Below are positions 1 through 7,527 of a stretch of DNA of 27,476 nt, in pieces. The translations under genes were made by a program, and so were the position numbers. Source of the DNA: DATLZB01 sp035574175 (GTDB lineage: Bacteria > Pseudomonadota > Alphaproteobacteria > Rhizobiales > Hyphomicrobiaceae); the NCBI GenBank assembly GCA_035574175.1, contig DATLZB010000127.1, forward strand, positions 1 through 27,476. Reading direction: 5' to 3'. Each line of letters opens with the position of its first letter. Position 1 is the first letter of the stretch. The notes beneath the pieces are model-generated. The model worked only from the letters and a program-made list of their open reading frames with translations. It was not told the DNA's origin and did not search any database.

Positions 1-639
1 GATGCGCGTCTCCGCATTGTCGATCTTGCGGGCATAGGTTGCGCCTTCGCCCGGCTGCGGGGTGCAAACGAGACTGCCACGCTCCAAGGCGGAGAGCGCA
101 CGCAGCATGAGGCCGGCACCGCGGCGTGCCAGGTCGGCGGCAAGCTCGCCCGCCGTCGCGTCCGGGCCAATGGCAAGGCGCTCCTCAAGGCACACCGGAC
201 CGCTGTCGAGGCCGGCAGTCATGCGTATGACCGTCACCGCGGTTTCGGTGTCGCCGGCCATGATGGCGCGCTCGATCGGGGCCGCCCCGCGCCAGCGGGG
301 CAGGGCGGAGGCGTGCAGGTTGAGGCAGCCCAAAGGCGGAGCGGCAAGGATCGGCTCAGGCAGGATCAGGCCATAAGCGACGACGACGCCGACGTCAGCG
401 GCGTGGGCGCGGAACGTCTCGATTGATGCGCGCTCTCTGAGCGAGCCGGGAGTCAACACGCGAAGATGCGCGTCGTCAGCGAAGGCGTGGACCGGGGACT
501 TGCGCTCGGCCATGCCGCGCCCGGCGCGCCGGGGAGGCTGAGTGTAGACGGCCACAACCTCATGGCCGGCGCCCACCACCTCGGCAAGGGTGGGGACGGC
601 GAACTCGGGCGTGCCCATGAAGACGATGCGCAGCGGCAT
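1..639 (-). CDS. fmt: Methionyl-tRNA formyltransferase, 5' part (runs off left edge)
   Basis: This enzyme formylates initiator methionyl-tRNA in the cytoplasm, using 10-formyltetrahydrofolate. The minus-strand frame is open from the ATG at 639 to the window edge, giving 213 codons of a protein that is usually about 310 residues long. It begins MPLRIVFMGTPEFAVPTL, the standard Fmt N-terminus. The formyl-transfer core follows: 'NLHASALPRWRGAAPI' carries the catalytic Asn and His, and 'AGDTETAVT' comes after it. The last visible residues (KIDNAETRI) match the point where the C-terminal tRNA-binding domain begins. It lies 69 bases downstream of def on the same strand. The def-fmt pair is a standard operon because deformylase undoes what Fmt does. 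Only the right end is seen, so the C-terminal domain cannot be judged. Confidence 0.96.
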   Translation of the reverse strand, partial: MPLRIVFMGTPEFAVPTLAEVVGAGHEVVAVYTQPPRRAGRGMAERKSPVHAFADDAHLRVLTPGSLRERASIETFRAHAADVGVVVAYGLILPEPILAAPPLGCLNLHASALPRWRGAAPIERAIMAGDTETAVTVIRMTAGLDSGPVCLEERLAIGPDATAGELAADLARRGAGLMLRALSALERGSLVCTPQPGEGATYARKIDNAETRI

Positions 640-708
640 GGCAGGCTTTCGGCAGTTGTCTCAGGTATCGCGGCCGGATATCCCGGCCGCAACACATGCC
701 GCCGGCCG

Positions 709-1230
709 TCAGCCCGCGGCCTCGGTCTTGGCCAGCTTCTTAAACTTGCGAATGATGATGTCGCGTTTCAGCTTGGACAGGAAGTCAATGATGAGCTTGC
801 CGTCGAGGTGGTCGATCTCGTGCTGGATGGCGGTGGCGAGCAGCCCCTCGGCCTTGAGCTGCCGCGGCTTGCCGTCGCGATCAAGGTAGCGGACGGTCAC
901 GGTCGACGGCCGTTCGATCTCGACGCGCACGTCGGGGATCGACAGGCAGCCCTCCTCGTGCAGGCGCATTTCGGGCCCGAGCGCCACGATCTCGGGATTG
1001 ACCATGAAAATCGGCTGGCGGCCCTCCTTCTCCTCGTCGGCAACGTCGAGTACGACAAGCCGCTTCGGCACGCCGACCTGGACGGCGGCGAGCCCCACGC
1101 CAGGGGCCGCGTACATGGTCTCGAGCATGTCATCCATCAGCTTACGGACGGAATCGTCGACCGTCTCGACGGGCGTCGATTTTCGCCGCAGGGCGGGATC
1201 GGGCAGCATGATGATGGGAAGCTTCGCCAT
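709..1230 (-). CDS. def: Peptide deformylase
   Basis: Peptide deformylase removes the N-formyl group from new proteins. The product is 173 residues from the ATG at 1230. All three family motifs are present: GVGLAAVQ (about 44-51), EGCLS (93-97) and QHEIDHL (136-142). These supply the metal ligands Cys95, His137 and His141 and the catalytic Glu138. The length is typical of the family. The frame stays open upstream to about 1293, but that extension (MARRATLRR...) does not resemble a deformylase, whereas MAKLPIIMLPDPALR is the family's usual beginning. No clear Shine-Dalgarno sequence precedes this ATG. The basic C-terminus (FKKLAKTEAAG) is ordinary. fmt follows on the same strand, so both are probably transcribed together from 1231-1399. 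Confidence 0.97.
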   Translation of the reverse strand: MAKLPIIMLPDPALRRKSTPVETVDDSVRKLMDDMLETMYAAPGVGLAAVQVGVPKRLVVLDVADEEKEGRQPIFMVNPEIVALGPEMRLHEEGCLSIPDVRVEIERPSTVTVRYLDRDGKPRQLKAEGLLATAIQHEIDHLDGKLIIDFLSKLKRDIIIRKFKKLAKTEAAG

Positions 1231-1399
1231 GGCCGTCAGATAAGCGAGGGCGCCAGGGCGGTCAATCCGGCGCAAGGTCGCGCGGCGAGCCACTTTGCAT
1301 GTGCACGAGGCAACGGCAATTGCACGGCGGGGGCAACTGCGCTAACCCGATTTTAACAGGCCATGACGGGGGTCGTCAGGACGGCAAACGGGAGCTTCG
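1231..1399. promoter_or_regulatory. Divergent intergenic region between def and the RimB/RimK-like gene
   Basis: These 169 bases separate two divergent genes and should hold a promoter for each. On plus, TTGCAC at 1320-1325 with a 17-base spacer before TAACCC is a weak sigma-70-like match. No convincing -10 box is seen on minus. A GGGAG-type ribosome binding site lies just before the ATG at 1400. The promoter assignment is inference from gene orientation. Confidence 0.3.
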
Positions 1400-2659
1400 A
1401 TGGCAGAGGCCACGACGCCCTTTATCATCGGTTGGGAAGAGTGGGTGGCGCTGCCGGAGCTCGGACTGCCCGCGATCAAGGCGAAGGTCGACACCGGCGC
1501 CAAGACCTCGGCGCTCCATGCCTTCCTGATCGAGCCGTTCGGCACGCCCGAGCAACCCATGGTGCGGTTCGGAATCCATCCCATCCCCGGACGTAACGAT
1601 ATCGAAATCTACTGCTCGGCGCCGGTCGTCGACCGCAGGGAGGTGACGAGCTCCAACGGCGAAAAGGAAAAGCGCCTCGTCATCCGCACGCCGATCGCCA
1701 TGGGCGGGCGGGAATGGAAGATCGAGGTCACGCTGACCAATCGGGAGAGCATGACCTACCGCATGCTGATCGGCCGTCAGGCAATCCGCGCCGACATGTA
1801 CGTAGACCCGGCAGCTTCCTTCCGACAGCCCAAGCTGTCCTACCGGCTCTACCGCCACCTGCCGCGGCACGACCCGGTGCGCCGGCCGCTCAGGATCGCG
1901 GTGCTGACGCGAGAGGGCGATCGGCCCTCGAACCGCATGATCGTGCTGGCGGCCAAGGCGCGCGGGCACGTGCCGGAGCTGCTCGATGCCAGTGAGCTGT
2001 CCCTGGTGTTCGACCGCCCGACGCCGGGTCTCGCAGCGGGCGGCATCGAATTGGCCCACTACGACGCGGTGATCCCCCGCCTCGGCAGCGAGGACGGGCG
2101 ATTCGGCGCGGCCATCGTGCGGCAGTTCGAGATGATGGGAAGCTACGCCGTCAACAGCGGGGACGCGCTCGACCGACTCGCCAATCCGCTGGCGGTGGCA
2201 CAGGCGCTGGCCCATCACGGGATCGCGCTCGACGTGCGCGCCCTTACGGCCAAGGACGTCGAGGTGGGGAACCTGGCGCGGCGGAAACGGGCCGTGCATC
2301 GCCGCTTTCTGGTCGTCGGCGGCCGGACGGTGGCCAAACTCGAACGGCGCCAGGGCAGGGATGTGGCGCTGGCCGAGCGCGCCGCCCTGGCGGAGCAGGC
2401 CATTGCGGAGCGCGCAGCTGCCGCGCTCGAACTCGGCCTTGCCAGTATTCATGTGGGAGAGCAGGCGGGCGCGCACTGCGTGCTCAAGGTGTCGGCGGCG
2501 CCCGCGCTCGCGCAGTTCGAGCGCGTGACCGGCGCGCCTGCGGCCGAGGCGGTGATCGCCGCCATCGAGGGCAACGTGCGGTCGTTCGTGCGCCACGTCG
2601 AGCTGCTGCCGGCGGGGCCGGCGCCAACGGCAGGCAGCCAGGCCGAGGATCAGGGCTGA
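1400..2659 (+). CDS. RimB-type retropepsin-like domain fused to a degenerate RimK-like ATP-grasp half
   Basis: The product is 419 residues with two parts. Residues 8-140 match the family often annotated 'ATP-dependent zinc protease' and related to RimB. They contain KAKVDTGAKTSALHA with the retropepsin-like Asp-Thr-Gly at 31-33, and later MLIGRQAI. From about 163 the sequence matches RimK, the ribosomal protein S6 glutamate ligase: RIAVLTREGDRPSNRMIV, DAVIPRLGS and RQFEMMGSYAVNS. The RimK part is unusual. After about residue 270 a stretch of roughly 70 residues, which in RimK holds the nucleotide-binding core, is missing. The sequence resumes at FLVVGGRTVAKLERR. The Mg-binding motif, MEVNASPG in RimK, reads LKVSAAPA here, so Glu and Asn are lost. 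I infer a working protease-like domain with an inactive RimK-like partner domain. The comparison is from memory of E. coli RimK. Its stop overlaps the convergent gene by 10 bases. Confidence 0.82.
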   Translation: MAEATTPFIIGWEEWVALPELGLPAIKAKVDTGAKTSALHAFLIEPFGTPEQPMVRFGIHPIPGRNDIEIYCSAPVVDRREVTSSNGEKEKRLVIRTPIAMGGREWKIEVTLTNRESMTYRMLIGRQAIRADMYVDPAASFRQPKLSYRLYRHLPRHDPVRRPLRIAVLTREGDRPSNRMIVLAAKARGHVPELLDASELSLVFDRPTPGLAAGGIELAHYDAVIPRLGSEDGRFGAAIVRQFEMMGSYAVNSGDALDRLANPLAVAQALAHHGIALDVRALTAKDVEVGNLARRKRAVHRRFLVVGGRTVAKLERRQGRDVALAERAALAEQAIAERAAAALELGLASIHVGEQAGAHCVLKVSAAPALAQFERVTGAPAAEAVIAAIEGNVRSFVRHVELLPAGPAPTAGSQAEDQG

Positions 2660-3600
2660 AGGTCTTGGCCCTCCCGCATCCAGCGGACAAGCCCTTCCTC
2701 GGCGGTTTGAAGCGGGCGCCAGCCGGTCCTTTCCAGGGCAGAGGTGTCAACGAGGAGGTCGCCGGTCAGTCGCTCCCACGTCGCGGAGCGGCCGGTCAGC
2801 CGCATGATGGTGCGCAGCGGCCCCAAGGGGATGGTGAACACGCCGGGGCTGCGCCCAAGTCCGCGCCGCAGGGCGGCGACGATCTGGGGCGGGGTGAGTG
2901 GCCCAGGCTCGGCAACAAGAAAGGTTGCGCGGGTGGCAGCGGGGCTGGTGAGCGCATGGAGAATAGCAGAGGCAAGGCTTATCAGGCCGAGCAGCGACCG
3001 CCGCCCGCTCAAGGCTCCGATCGGCAGGGGGAGGGGCCGGCGCGCCAGCCGCTCCAACGTGCGCATGTTGCCCTTCACGCCGGGTCCGTAGAGGAGCACC
3101 GGACGAAGCACGACCCAGTCAGTCGGGCCGTCGCTGAGGGTCTCGGCAAGCCATTGCTCGCCGAGCAGCTTGGTGCGGCCGTAGAGATCGATGGGGTGCG
3201 GGGGAATGTGCTCGTTAAGGACGCCCACCGCCGAGGGGCCAGACTGGGCCCGCACCGAGGAGAGGAGCACCACACGCCGGACGCCCACGTCGCGGGCAGC
3301 GGCGGCGAGGCGACGCACGGCGGCGGCGTTGACGTCGTGGTAGGCGCGCTCGGGGACTTGGGCAGCGGCATGGGCGATGGCGGCGAGGTGTACGACGTGG
3401 CTCACGCCGTCAACCAGCGGTCGCCAGTCGAGCAAACTCGCAAGGTCCGGGATGGCTACGGGCGAAATGTCCTCGTCCGCGGGAATGGTCTCGATGCTGC
3501 GGGCGGCAGCACGCACGCGCCAGCCGGCGCCGGCAAGGTAAGGGACAAGATAGCGGCCGACGAACCCGCTGGCGCCGGTAACAAGCACGGTGCCGGTCAT
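2650..3600 (-). CDS. NAD(P)-dependent sugar epimerase/reductase (extended SDR)
   Basis: A soluble Rossmann-fold enzyme of 316 residues, extended short-chain dehydrogenase family. The nucleotide-binding motif GASGFVG is at 9-15, the active-site serines are in VLLSSVRA (about 111-118), and the catalytic pair is Tyr140/Lys144 in YGRTK. The ATG at 3600 overlaps the stop of the upstream gene as ATGA, which fixes the start; a longer frame upstream is not credible. It is the last gene of a cassette with a membrane 4,6-dehydratase and a sugar-phosphate transferase. In Pseudomonas and Rhizobium such trios include WbpV/WreQ-type 4-keto reductases that make N-acetylquinovosamine. That role fits here, but 4-epimerase activity is equally possible from sequence alone. 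Confidence 0.85.
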   Translation of the reverse strand: MTGTVLVTGASGFVGRYLVPYLAGAGWRVRAAARSIETIPADEDISPVAIPDLASLLDWRPLVDGVSHVVHLAAIAHAAAQVPERAYHDVNAAAVRRLAAAARDVGVRRVVLLSSVRAQSGPSAVGVLNEHIPPHPIDLYGRTKLLGEQWLAETLSDGPTDWVVLRPVLLYGPGVKGNMRTLERLARRPLPLPIGALSGRRSLLGLISLASAILHALTSPAATRATFLVAEPGPLTPPQIVAALRRGLGRSPGVFTIPLGPLRTIMRLTGRSATWERLTGDLLVDTSALERTGWRPLQTAEEGLVRWMREGQDLQP

Positions 3601-4634
3601 GAGCGGCCCCGCTCGAAGCGGTTGAGGGTGGCCGCGGTGACAGCGGCGGCTGCAATTAGCGCCAGGACGCCGACCGGAGCAGAGTCGAGCCACACCGTCG
3701 CCAGCGCCAACGCGGCAAGGATCAGGTTCAGTCGGAACACGATGGTGGTCACCTCGGGCACCGAAAAACCTCGCCCCAGTGCGAGTTGATAGAAGTGCGT
3801 GCGGTGCGCTTCGGACAGCCGCTCACCGCGCCGCCAGCGCCGGTAAAGGGTGGAGGTGGCGTCGGCGAGGTAGTAGAGGGGGAGAATGAGGGCAGCGGCC
3901 AAGTGACCGTCGGCGGAGAGCAAGATCAGCAGCCAGCCGAGCGCAGCACCAATGGGCAGGCTGCCGACGTCGCCCAGAAACAGGCGGGCCACGTGGCGGT
4001 TGAACGGCGCAAATCCCAGCACCGCGCCGAGGAGGGTAACCGTCACGGGCAACGTCAACGACACCGCGGGAGAGTTGGCGAAGAGGCCGATGACAACGAT
4101 GGCGGTCAGCACCGGCACTGCCTCGACGACGGTCATCCAGTCGATGCCATCCATGAAGTTGGTGAGATTGATGAACCACACCAAGCCGACGATGAGCAGC
4201 ACCCGTTCGACGGGCGTCGGGAGCCAAGGCAGCGCGCGCATGTCGCCGGGCAACGTCAACACCAGCGCGGCGGCGGCGGCGAACTGCAGCACGAGCCGGG
4301 GCAGAACCGGAAGCGGCCGAACGTCGTCGAGCGCGCCGGTGGCGGCAAGGACGAGCAGGGCCACCACAAGGCCGAAAGCCCAGGGATCGCGGAAGCCCGC
4401 AATACCGGCGGCCATCGCCGCCAGCACCACGGCAAGCACGCTCGCCACGATGGCGACGCCGCCCCCCTGCGGCGTCGGGATCGTATGACTTGAGCGGGCG
4501 CCGGGCCGCGCCAGCGCGTAGCGGGCGAGAAGGGGCTTCAAGAGCATGATGAGCGCGGCGGAGAGGAGCGCCGACACGGCGATCAGCAGGAGATGGAGGA
4601 GGGGGTGGGGGGCGACAGCCACGGCCGGTCTCAT
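3597..4634 (-). CDS. Polyprenyl-phosphate sugar-1-phosphate transferase (WecA/WbpL family)
   Basis: An integral membrane enzyme of 345 residues that would load a sugar-1-phosphate onto undecaprenyl phosphate, the first step of O-antigen or capsule assembly. It has about ten hydrophobic segments. The family motifs are all visible: ARSSHTIPTPQGGG (about 47-59), the Asp-Asp pair at 103-104 (ALDDVRP), NLTNFMDGID (156-165), FLGDVGS (219-225) and the basic loop AHRTHFYQ (266-273). The SSH...PTPxGGG form is typical of WecA/WbpL-type enzymes, as opposed to MraY. The stop overlaps the next gene's ATG (ATGA), and 30 bases separate it from the dehydratase gene upstream. The sugar donor is inferred from the neighbours to be an N-acetylated 6-deoxy sugar or GlcNAc. 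No strong Shine-Dalgarno precedes the chosen ATG. Confidence 0.9.
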   Translation of the reverse strand: MRPAVAVAPHPLLHLLLIAVSALLSAALIMLLKPLLARYALARPGARSSHTIPTPQGGGVAIVASVLAVVLAAMAAGIAGFRDPWAFGLVVALLVLAATGALDDVRPLPVLPRLVLQFAAAAALVLTLPGDMRALPWLPTPVERVLLIVGLVWFINLTNFMDGIDWMTVVEAVPVLTAIVVIGLFANSPAVSLTLPVTVTLLGAVLGFAPFNRHVARLFLGDVGSLPIGAALGWLLILLSADGHLAAALILPLYYLADATSTLYRRWRRGERLSEAHRTHFYQLALGRGFSVPEVTTIVFRLNLILAALALATVWLDSAPVGVLALIAAAAVTAATLNRFERGRS

Positions 4635-4664
4635 TGCGGCAAGGCGCTGGGGCCATGGGACATG

Positions 4665-6644
4665 TCAGTGGAGCGTTCTGGTGGCGGGCACGTAGCGCGG
4701 CGGCGGGGGCGCTTCACTTGCTTGGGCCTCGGGACGGTAGCCCTCCACCGTGCGCTGAAGCACGGCGTGCAAAGCGTCCGAGTCGCGGCTCGTCATGGCC
4801 GATTGGAGCAGCGCAAGCTCCCGCTCGAGCGCTTCCAGCGCCAAGTGTGGCTCGCTCGAGCGGCGGATGCGGGGGTGCTCGGTCGCCGTCGTGTCGTCGC
4901 CGAGGAGCAACTCCTCATAAAGCTTCTCGCCCGGGCGCAGGCCGGTGTAGACGATGGCAATGTCGCCGTCGGGGTTGGCCTCGTCGCGCACGTCAAGACC
5001 CATGAGGCGGACCATCGAGCGGGCCAGGTCGTCGATCTTCACCGGCTCTCCCATGTCGAGCACGAACACCTCGCCGCCGGTGGCCATGGCTCCGGCCTGC
5101 AGCACGAGGGTGGCGGCTTCCGGGATCGACATGAAGTAGCGGATAACCTCCGGGTGCGTGACGGTCACGGGGCCACCGGCCTGAATCTGTTTGCGAAAGC
5201 GGCGCACGACCGAGCCTGAGCTGTCGAGCACGTTGCCGAACCTCACCATGGTGAACACGGTGCGGCAGGAGGGGTCGGCGGCGTGGGCCTGGAGGATCAG
5301 CTCGGCAAGGCGCTTGGAGCCGCCCATGATGCTCGACGGGCGTACGGCCTTGTCGGTGGAGATCAACACCATGCGCTCGACTGCGAGCTCACGGGCGGCC
5401 TCCGCCACGACGCGCGTGCCGAAGGTGTTGTTGGCAAGGCCTGCCGCCGGGTTCTGCTCGACGATGGGCACATGCTTGTAGGCGGCGGCATGGTAGATGG
5501 TGGCAATGCGTTGCTCGCTGATGGCACGGCGCACGAGAGCCTCGTCCAGCACGGAGCCCAGCACGCTCACGACGATGGGCTTCGGCCCTCCCGGCGGTAG
5601 CGCGGCAATCAGTTCGGCAGCCTCCATGTCGATCTCGTAGAGGGCCGCTTCGGACAACTCAAGCAGCACAATCCGGCTCGGGCCCTGGCGGATGATCTGG
5701 CGCACCAACTCGCTGCCGATCGAACCGCCAGCACCGGTCACCATGACGGCCTTGCCGCGGATGTTGCGGGAAAGCAGTTCGGGGTCCGGCGGCACAGGCT
5801 CGCGGCCGAGCAGGTCTTCTACGTCGACGGGCCGCAGATCGCTCACGGTGGCTCGGCCGGTGGCGAAGTCCTCAATGGCGGGCAGCGTCTTCACACGCAC
5901 CGGCAGGTGCTCGATCTCCTTCAACACGCGTTGGCGCTCGCGCCGCTGCGACTCCGGAAGGGCAAGCACGACCTCGCGCACGTTCTCGCGCTCGATGAGG
6001 CGAGTGAGCTTCTCCGGCGGGTAGATCTTCACGCCGCGCGCATACTGCCCCCACAGAGTGGGTGAGGGGTCGAGCAGGCCGGCTACGCGCGCCTCGCCGG
6101 AACGCTGGAGAGCTTCGAGCAGCTGCACGCCGGTGGTGCCGGCGCCGTAGATCACCACGGCCTTGATGTCGCGTCCGGTGACGGGCAACGCAACGCCAGC
6201 GCCTCTCAGCAGGGCGGCGGCAGCCTGGCGGCTGGCATAGACCACGGCGGCGGCCAGGAAGGGGTAGAGGAACGCGACCACGGTGCGTGGCACCCAGGTG
6301 GCGCCGACGAGCAGCACCAGCATTGCCCACACCAAGACCGAGAGGCAAATGCAGAGCAGGAGCTGGGAAGTGCCTCGACTGCCGATGTAACGGGTCACCA
6401 GCCGGTAGAGACCGAACCAGCCGAGCGTGGCGACGCCGATCGCCGGGGCGGCGAGCAGGACGAGAAAGCCGAAGGCGTCCGGCGGCACGAACAACTCGTT
6501 GTAGCGAAGCGAGAGAGCCGCCCACAGCGCCAGCGACAGGAGCATGAAGTCATTGAGGACGAGGACCGTGCGCTTGGCCGCGCGCGGCAGGCCGACCAGC
6601 CAACGGCGCAAGCTCACGAGCTGTGCAGAAACCCACGGGTTCAT
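4665..6644 (-). CDS. Membrane NDP-sugar 4,6-dehydratase (WbpM/CapD/FlaA1 family)
   Basis: The product is 659 residues, close to Pseudomonas WbpM. The N-terminus holds four predicted membrane segments (from about 26-45 to 121-140). A first Rossmann-like domain follows, with GAGTTG at 167-172. The catalytic extended-SDR domain has TGAGGSIG at 303-310 and STDKAVRP at 429-436. In place of the usual Tyr-x3-Lys it has Met440-x3-Lys444 (SSIMGGSK). Met for Tyr is the known signature of large inverting UDP-GlcNAc C6-dehydratases of the WbpM type, so it is not a lesion. The expected product is UDP-2-acetamido-2,6-dideoxy-4-hexulose, which the two downstream genes could transfer and reduce. It heads the cassette and has its own promoter at 6693-6720. 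Confidence 0.92.
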   Translation of the reverse strand: MNPWVSAQLVSLRRWLVGLPRAAKRTVLVLNDFMLLSLALWAALSLRYNELFVPPDAFGFLVLLAAPAIGVATLGWFGLYRLVTRYIGSRGTSQLLLCICLSVLVWAMLVLLVGATWVPRTVVAFLYPFLAAAVVYASRQAAAALLRGAGVALPVTGRDIKAVVIYGAGTTGVQLLEALQRSGEARVAGLLDPSPTLWGQYARGVKIYPPEKLTRLIERENVREVVLALPESQRRERQRVLKEIEHLPVRVKTLPAIEDFATGRATVSDLRPVDVEDLLGREPVPPDPELLSRNIRGKAVMVTGAGGSIGSELVRQIIRQGPSRIVLLELSEAALYEIDMEAAELIAALPPGGPKPIVVSVLGSVLDEALVRRAISEQRIATIYHAAAYKHVPIVEQNPAAGLANNTFGTRVVAEAARELAVERMVLISTDKAVRPSSIMGGSKRLAELILQAHAADPSCRTVFTMVRFGNVLDSSGSVVRRFRKQIQAGGPVTVTHPEVIRYFMSIPEAATLVLQAGAMATGGEVFVLDMGEPVKIDDLARSMVRLMGLDVRDEANPDGDIAIVYTGLRPGEKLYEELLLGDDTTATEHPRIRRSSEPHLALEALERELALLQSAMTSRDSDALHAVLQRTVEGYRPEAQASEAPPPPRYVPATRTLH

Positions 6645-6692
6645 GACGGCCCACGTCCTCCGCGCGGGTTCGCGCGGCCCCTGTCGTGCGGG

Positions 6693-6720
6693 ACTATAGT
6701 GGAAAGCGGCCCGGCAACAA
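6693..6720 (-). promoter_or_regulatory. Sigma-70-type promoter for the polysaccharide cassette
   Basis: On minus, TTGTTG (6720-6715) and TATAGT (6698-6693) are separated by 16 bases. This is a good match to the housekeeping consensus in otherwise very GC-rich DNA. Transcription would begin near 6686 and leave a leader of about 40 bases before the ATG at 6644. The match is seen directly; activity is inferred. Confidence 0.6.
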
Positions 6721-6751
6721 GGCGGTAACCGTCCGCGCCACGGGTGTTGGC

Positions 6752-7357
6752 CTACACCTTGCGCCGGGCCTTGATGGCGGCCGATAGCGTGCCCTCATCG
6801 AGAAAGTCGAGTTCGCCTCCGACCGGAACGCCCTTGGCAAGCTCGGAGACGGCAACATCGGTGCCGGCCAACGCATCGCGCAGGTAATGCACCGTCGATT
6901 GGCCTTCGACCGTGGCACCCAGCGCCAGCAAGACCTCCTTCACGGCCGGATCGCGGGCCCGCTCGATCAGCCCCGAGATGTTAAGGCGCTCGGGGCCGAT
7001 GCCGTCGAGGGGGGAGAGGTGGCCGCCCAATACGTGATAGCGCGCGTTGGTCACGCCAGCCCGCTCCAGCGCCCAGAGGTCGCCAACCTCCTCCACGACC
7101 ACGATCAGCGAAGGGTCGCGTCGCTGGTCCTGGCAGATGGTGCAGGGGCTCACCGTATCGATGTTGCCGCAACGGGGGCACTCCGTGAGCCGCTCGGCAG
7201 CCTCTGTGAGTGCAGCGGCAAGCGGCAGCATCAGGTCGTTGCGCTTCTTGATGAGCGCTAACGCAGCCTTGCGGGCGGAGCGGTGACCGAGGCCCGGCAA
7301 GCGGGAGAGGAGCTGGATCAGTCGCTCAATCTCGGGACCGGCAATGGACTTGGGCAC
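6752..7357 (-). CDS. recR: Recombination mediator RecR
   Basis: RecR works with RecF and RecO to load RecA at gaps in damaged DNA. With a GTG start at 7357 the protein is 201 residues, the same length as E. coli RecR, and begins (V)PKSIAGPEIERLIQLL, the family's usual N-terminus. It has a helix-hairpin-helix segment (PGLGHRSARK, 21-30), a four-cysteine zinc site (Cys60, Cys63, Cys72, Cys75) and a Toprim domain (VVVEEVGDLWALE, about 86-98). A TTG at 7384 in frame would add nine residues unlike RecR, so I prefer GTG. In many bacteria recR follows dnaX and ybaB. Here it follows a Nudix gene and an RNA-like structure instead. No clear Shine-Dalgarno is seen before the GTG. Confidence 0.95.
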   Translation of the reverse strand: MPKSIAGPEIERLIQLLSRLPGLGHRSARKAALALIKKRNDLMLPLAAALTEAAERLTECPRCGNIDTVSPCTICQDQRRDPSLIVVVEEVGDLWALERAGVTNARYHVLGGHLSPLDGIGPERLNISGLIERARDPAVKEVLLALGATVEGQSTVHYLRDALAGTDVAVSELAKGVPVGGELDFLDEGTLSAAIKARRKV

Positions 7358-7387
7358 GGGACATCGTCTTGGTTGGATGATCAAAGG

Positions 7388-7486
7388 GGAGGGGTTGTTC
7401 CCTCCACGTTCCTGAAGGAGGCCTTCTCATCGGGCCTGGTGGTCCAGCAGAAGACCCCAGTCGCTTTCCGGGAAGGCGCCCTTCAG
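7388..7486 (-). ncRNA. Candidate structured RNA ending in a terminator-like hairpin, upstream of recR
   Basis: The minus strand between the Nudix stop and recR can fold into a compact shape. An outer stem pairs CTGAAG (7486-7481) with CTTCAG (7417-7412). Inside it are one short hairpin (7478-7462, eight-base arms with one mismatch) and one long hairpin pairing 7458-7449 with 7427-7418 over ten bases with two G-U pairs. Together these make a three-way junction. A second hairpin follows, GGAGGG-AACAAC-CCCTCC (7405-7388), then CCTTT, like a weak intrinsic terminator. TATATT at 7499-7494 could be a -10 box, though the -35 region is poor. I do not recognise the family: it lacks the signal recognition particle RNA motif and a complete hammerhead core. 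It could be a small RNA, a recR leader or a terminator region. Confidence 0.35.
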
Positions 7487-7527
7487 TATCCAGAATATAG
7501 CGGGGCGGGCCGATCCGTCCCAGCCGG

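Noticed and set aside
440..1356. Plus-strand open frames over fmt and def
   Set aside because: These are antisense shadows; both minus-strand genes have complete family motifs.
1376..2596. Open frame of about 406 codons antisense to the RimB/RimK-like gene
   Set aside because: A codon-phase shadow with no recognisable motif; the plus frame has clear homology.
7405..7470. Possible hammerhead ribozyme core (GATGAG with a following short stem and GAAC)
   Set aside because: The conserved U before GATGA is missing and GAA does not directly follow stem II. Two core positions fail, so a ribozyme is not supported.
7388..7527. Signal recognition particle RNA before recR
   Set aside because: The position was tempting, but the conserved GGTCAGG...GGAAGCAGC core is absent on both strands.
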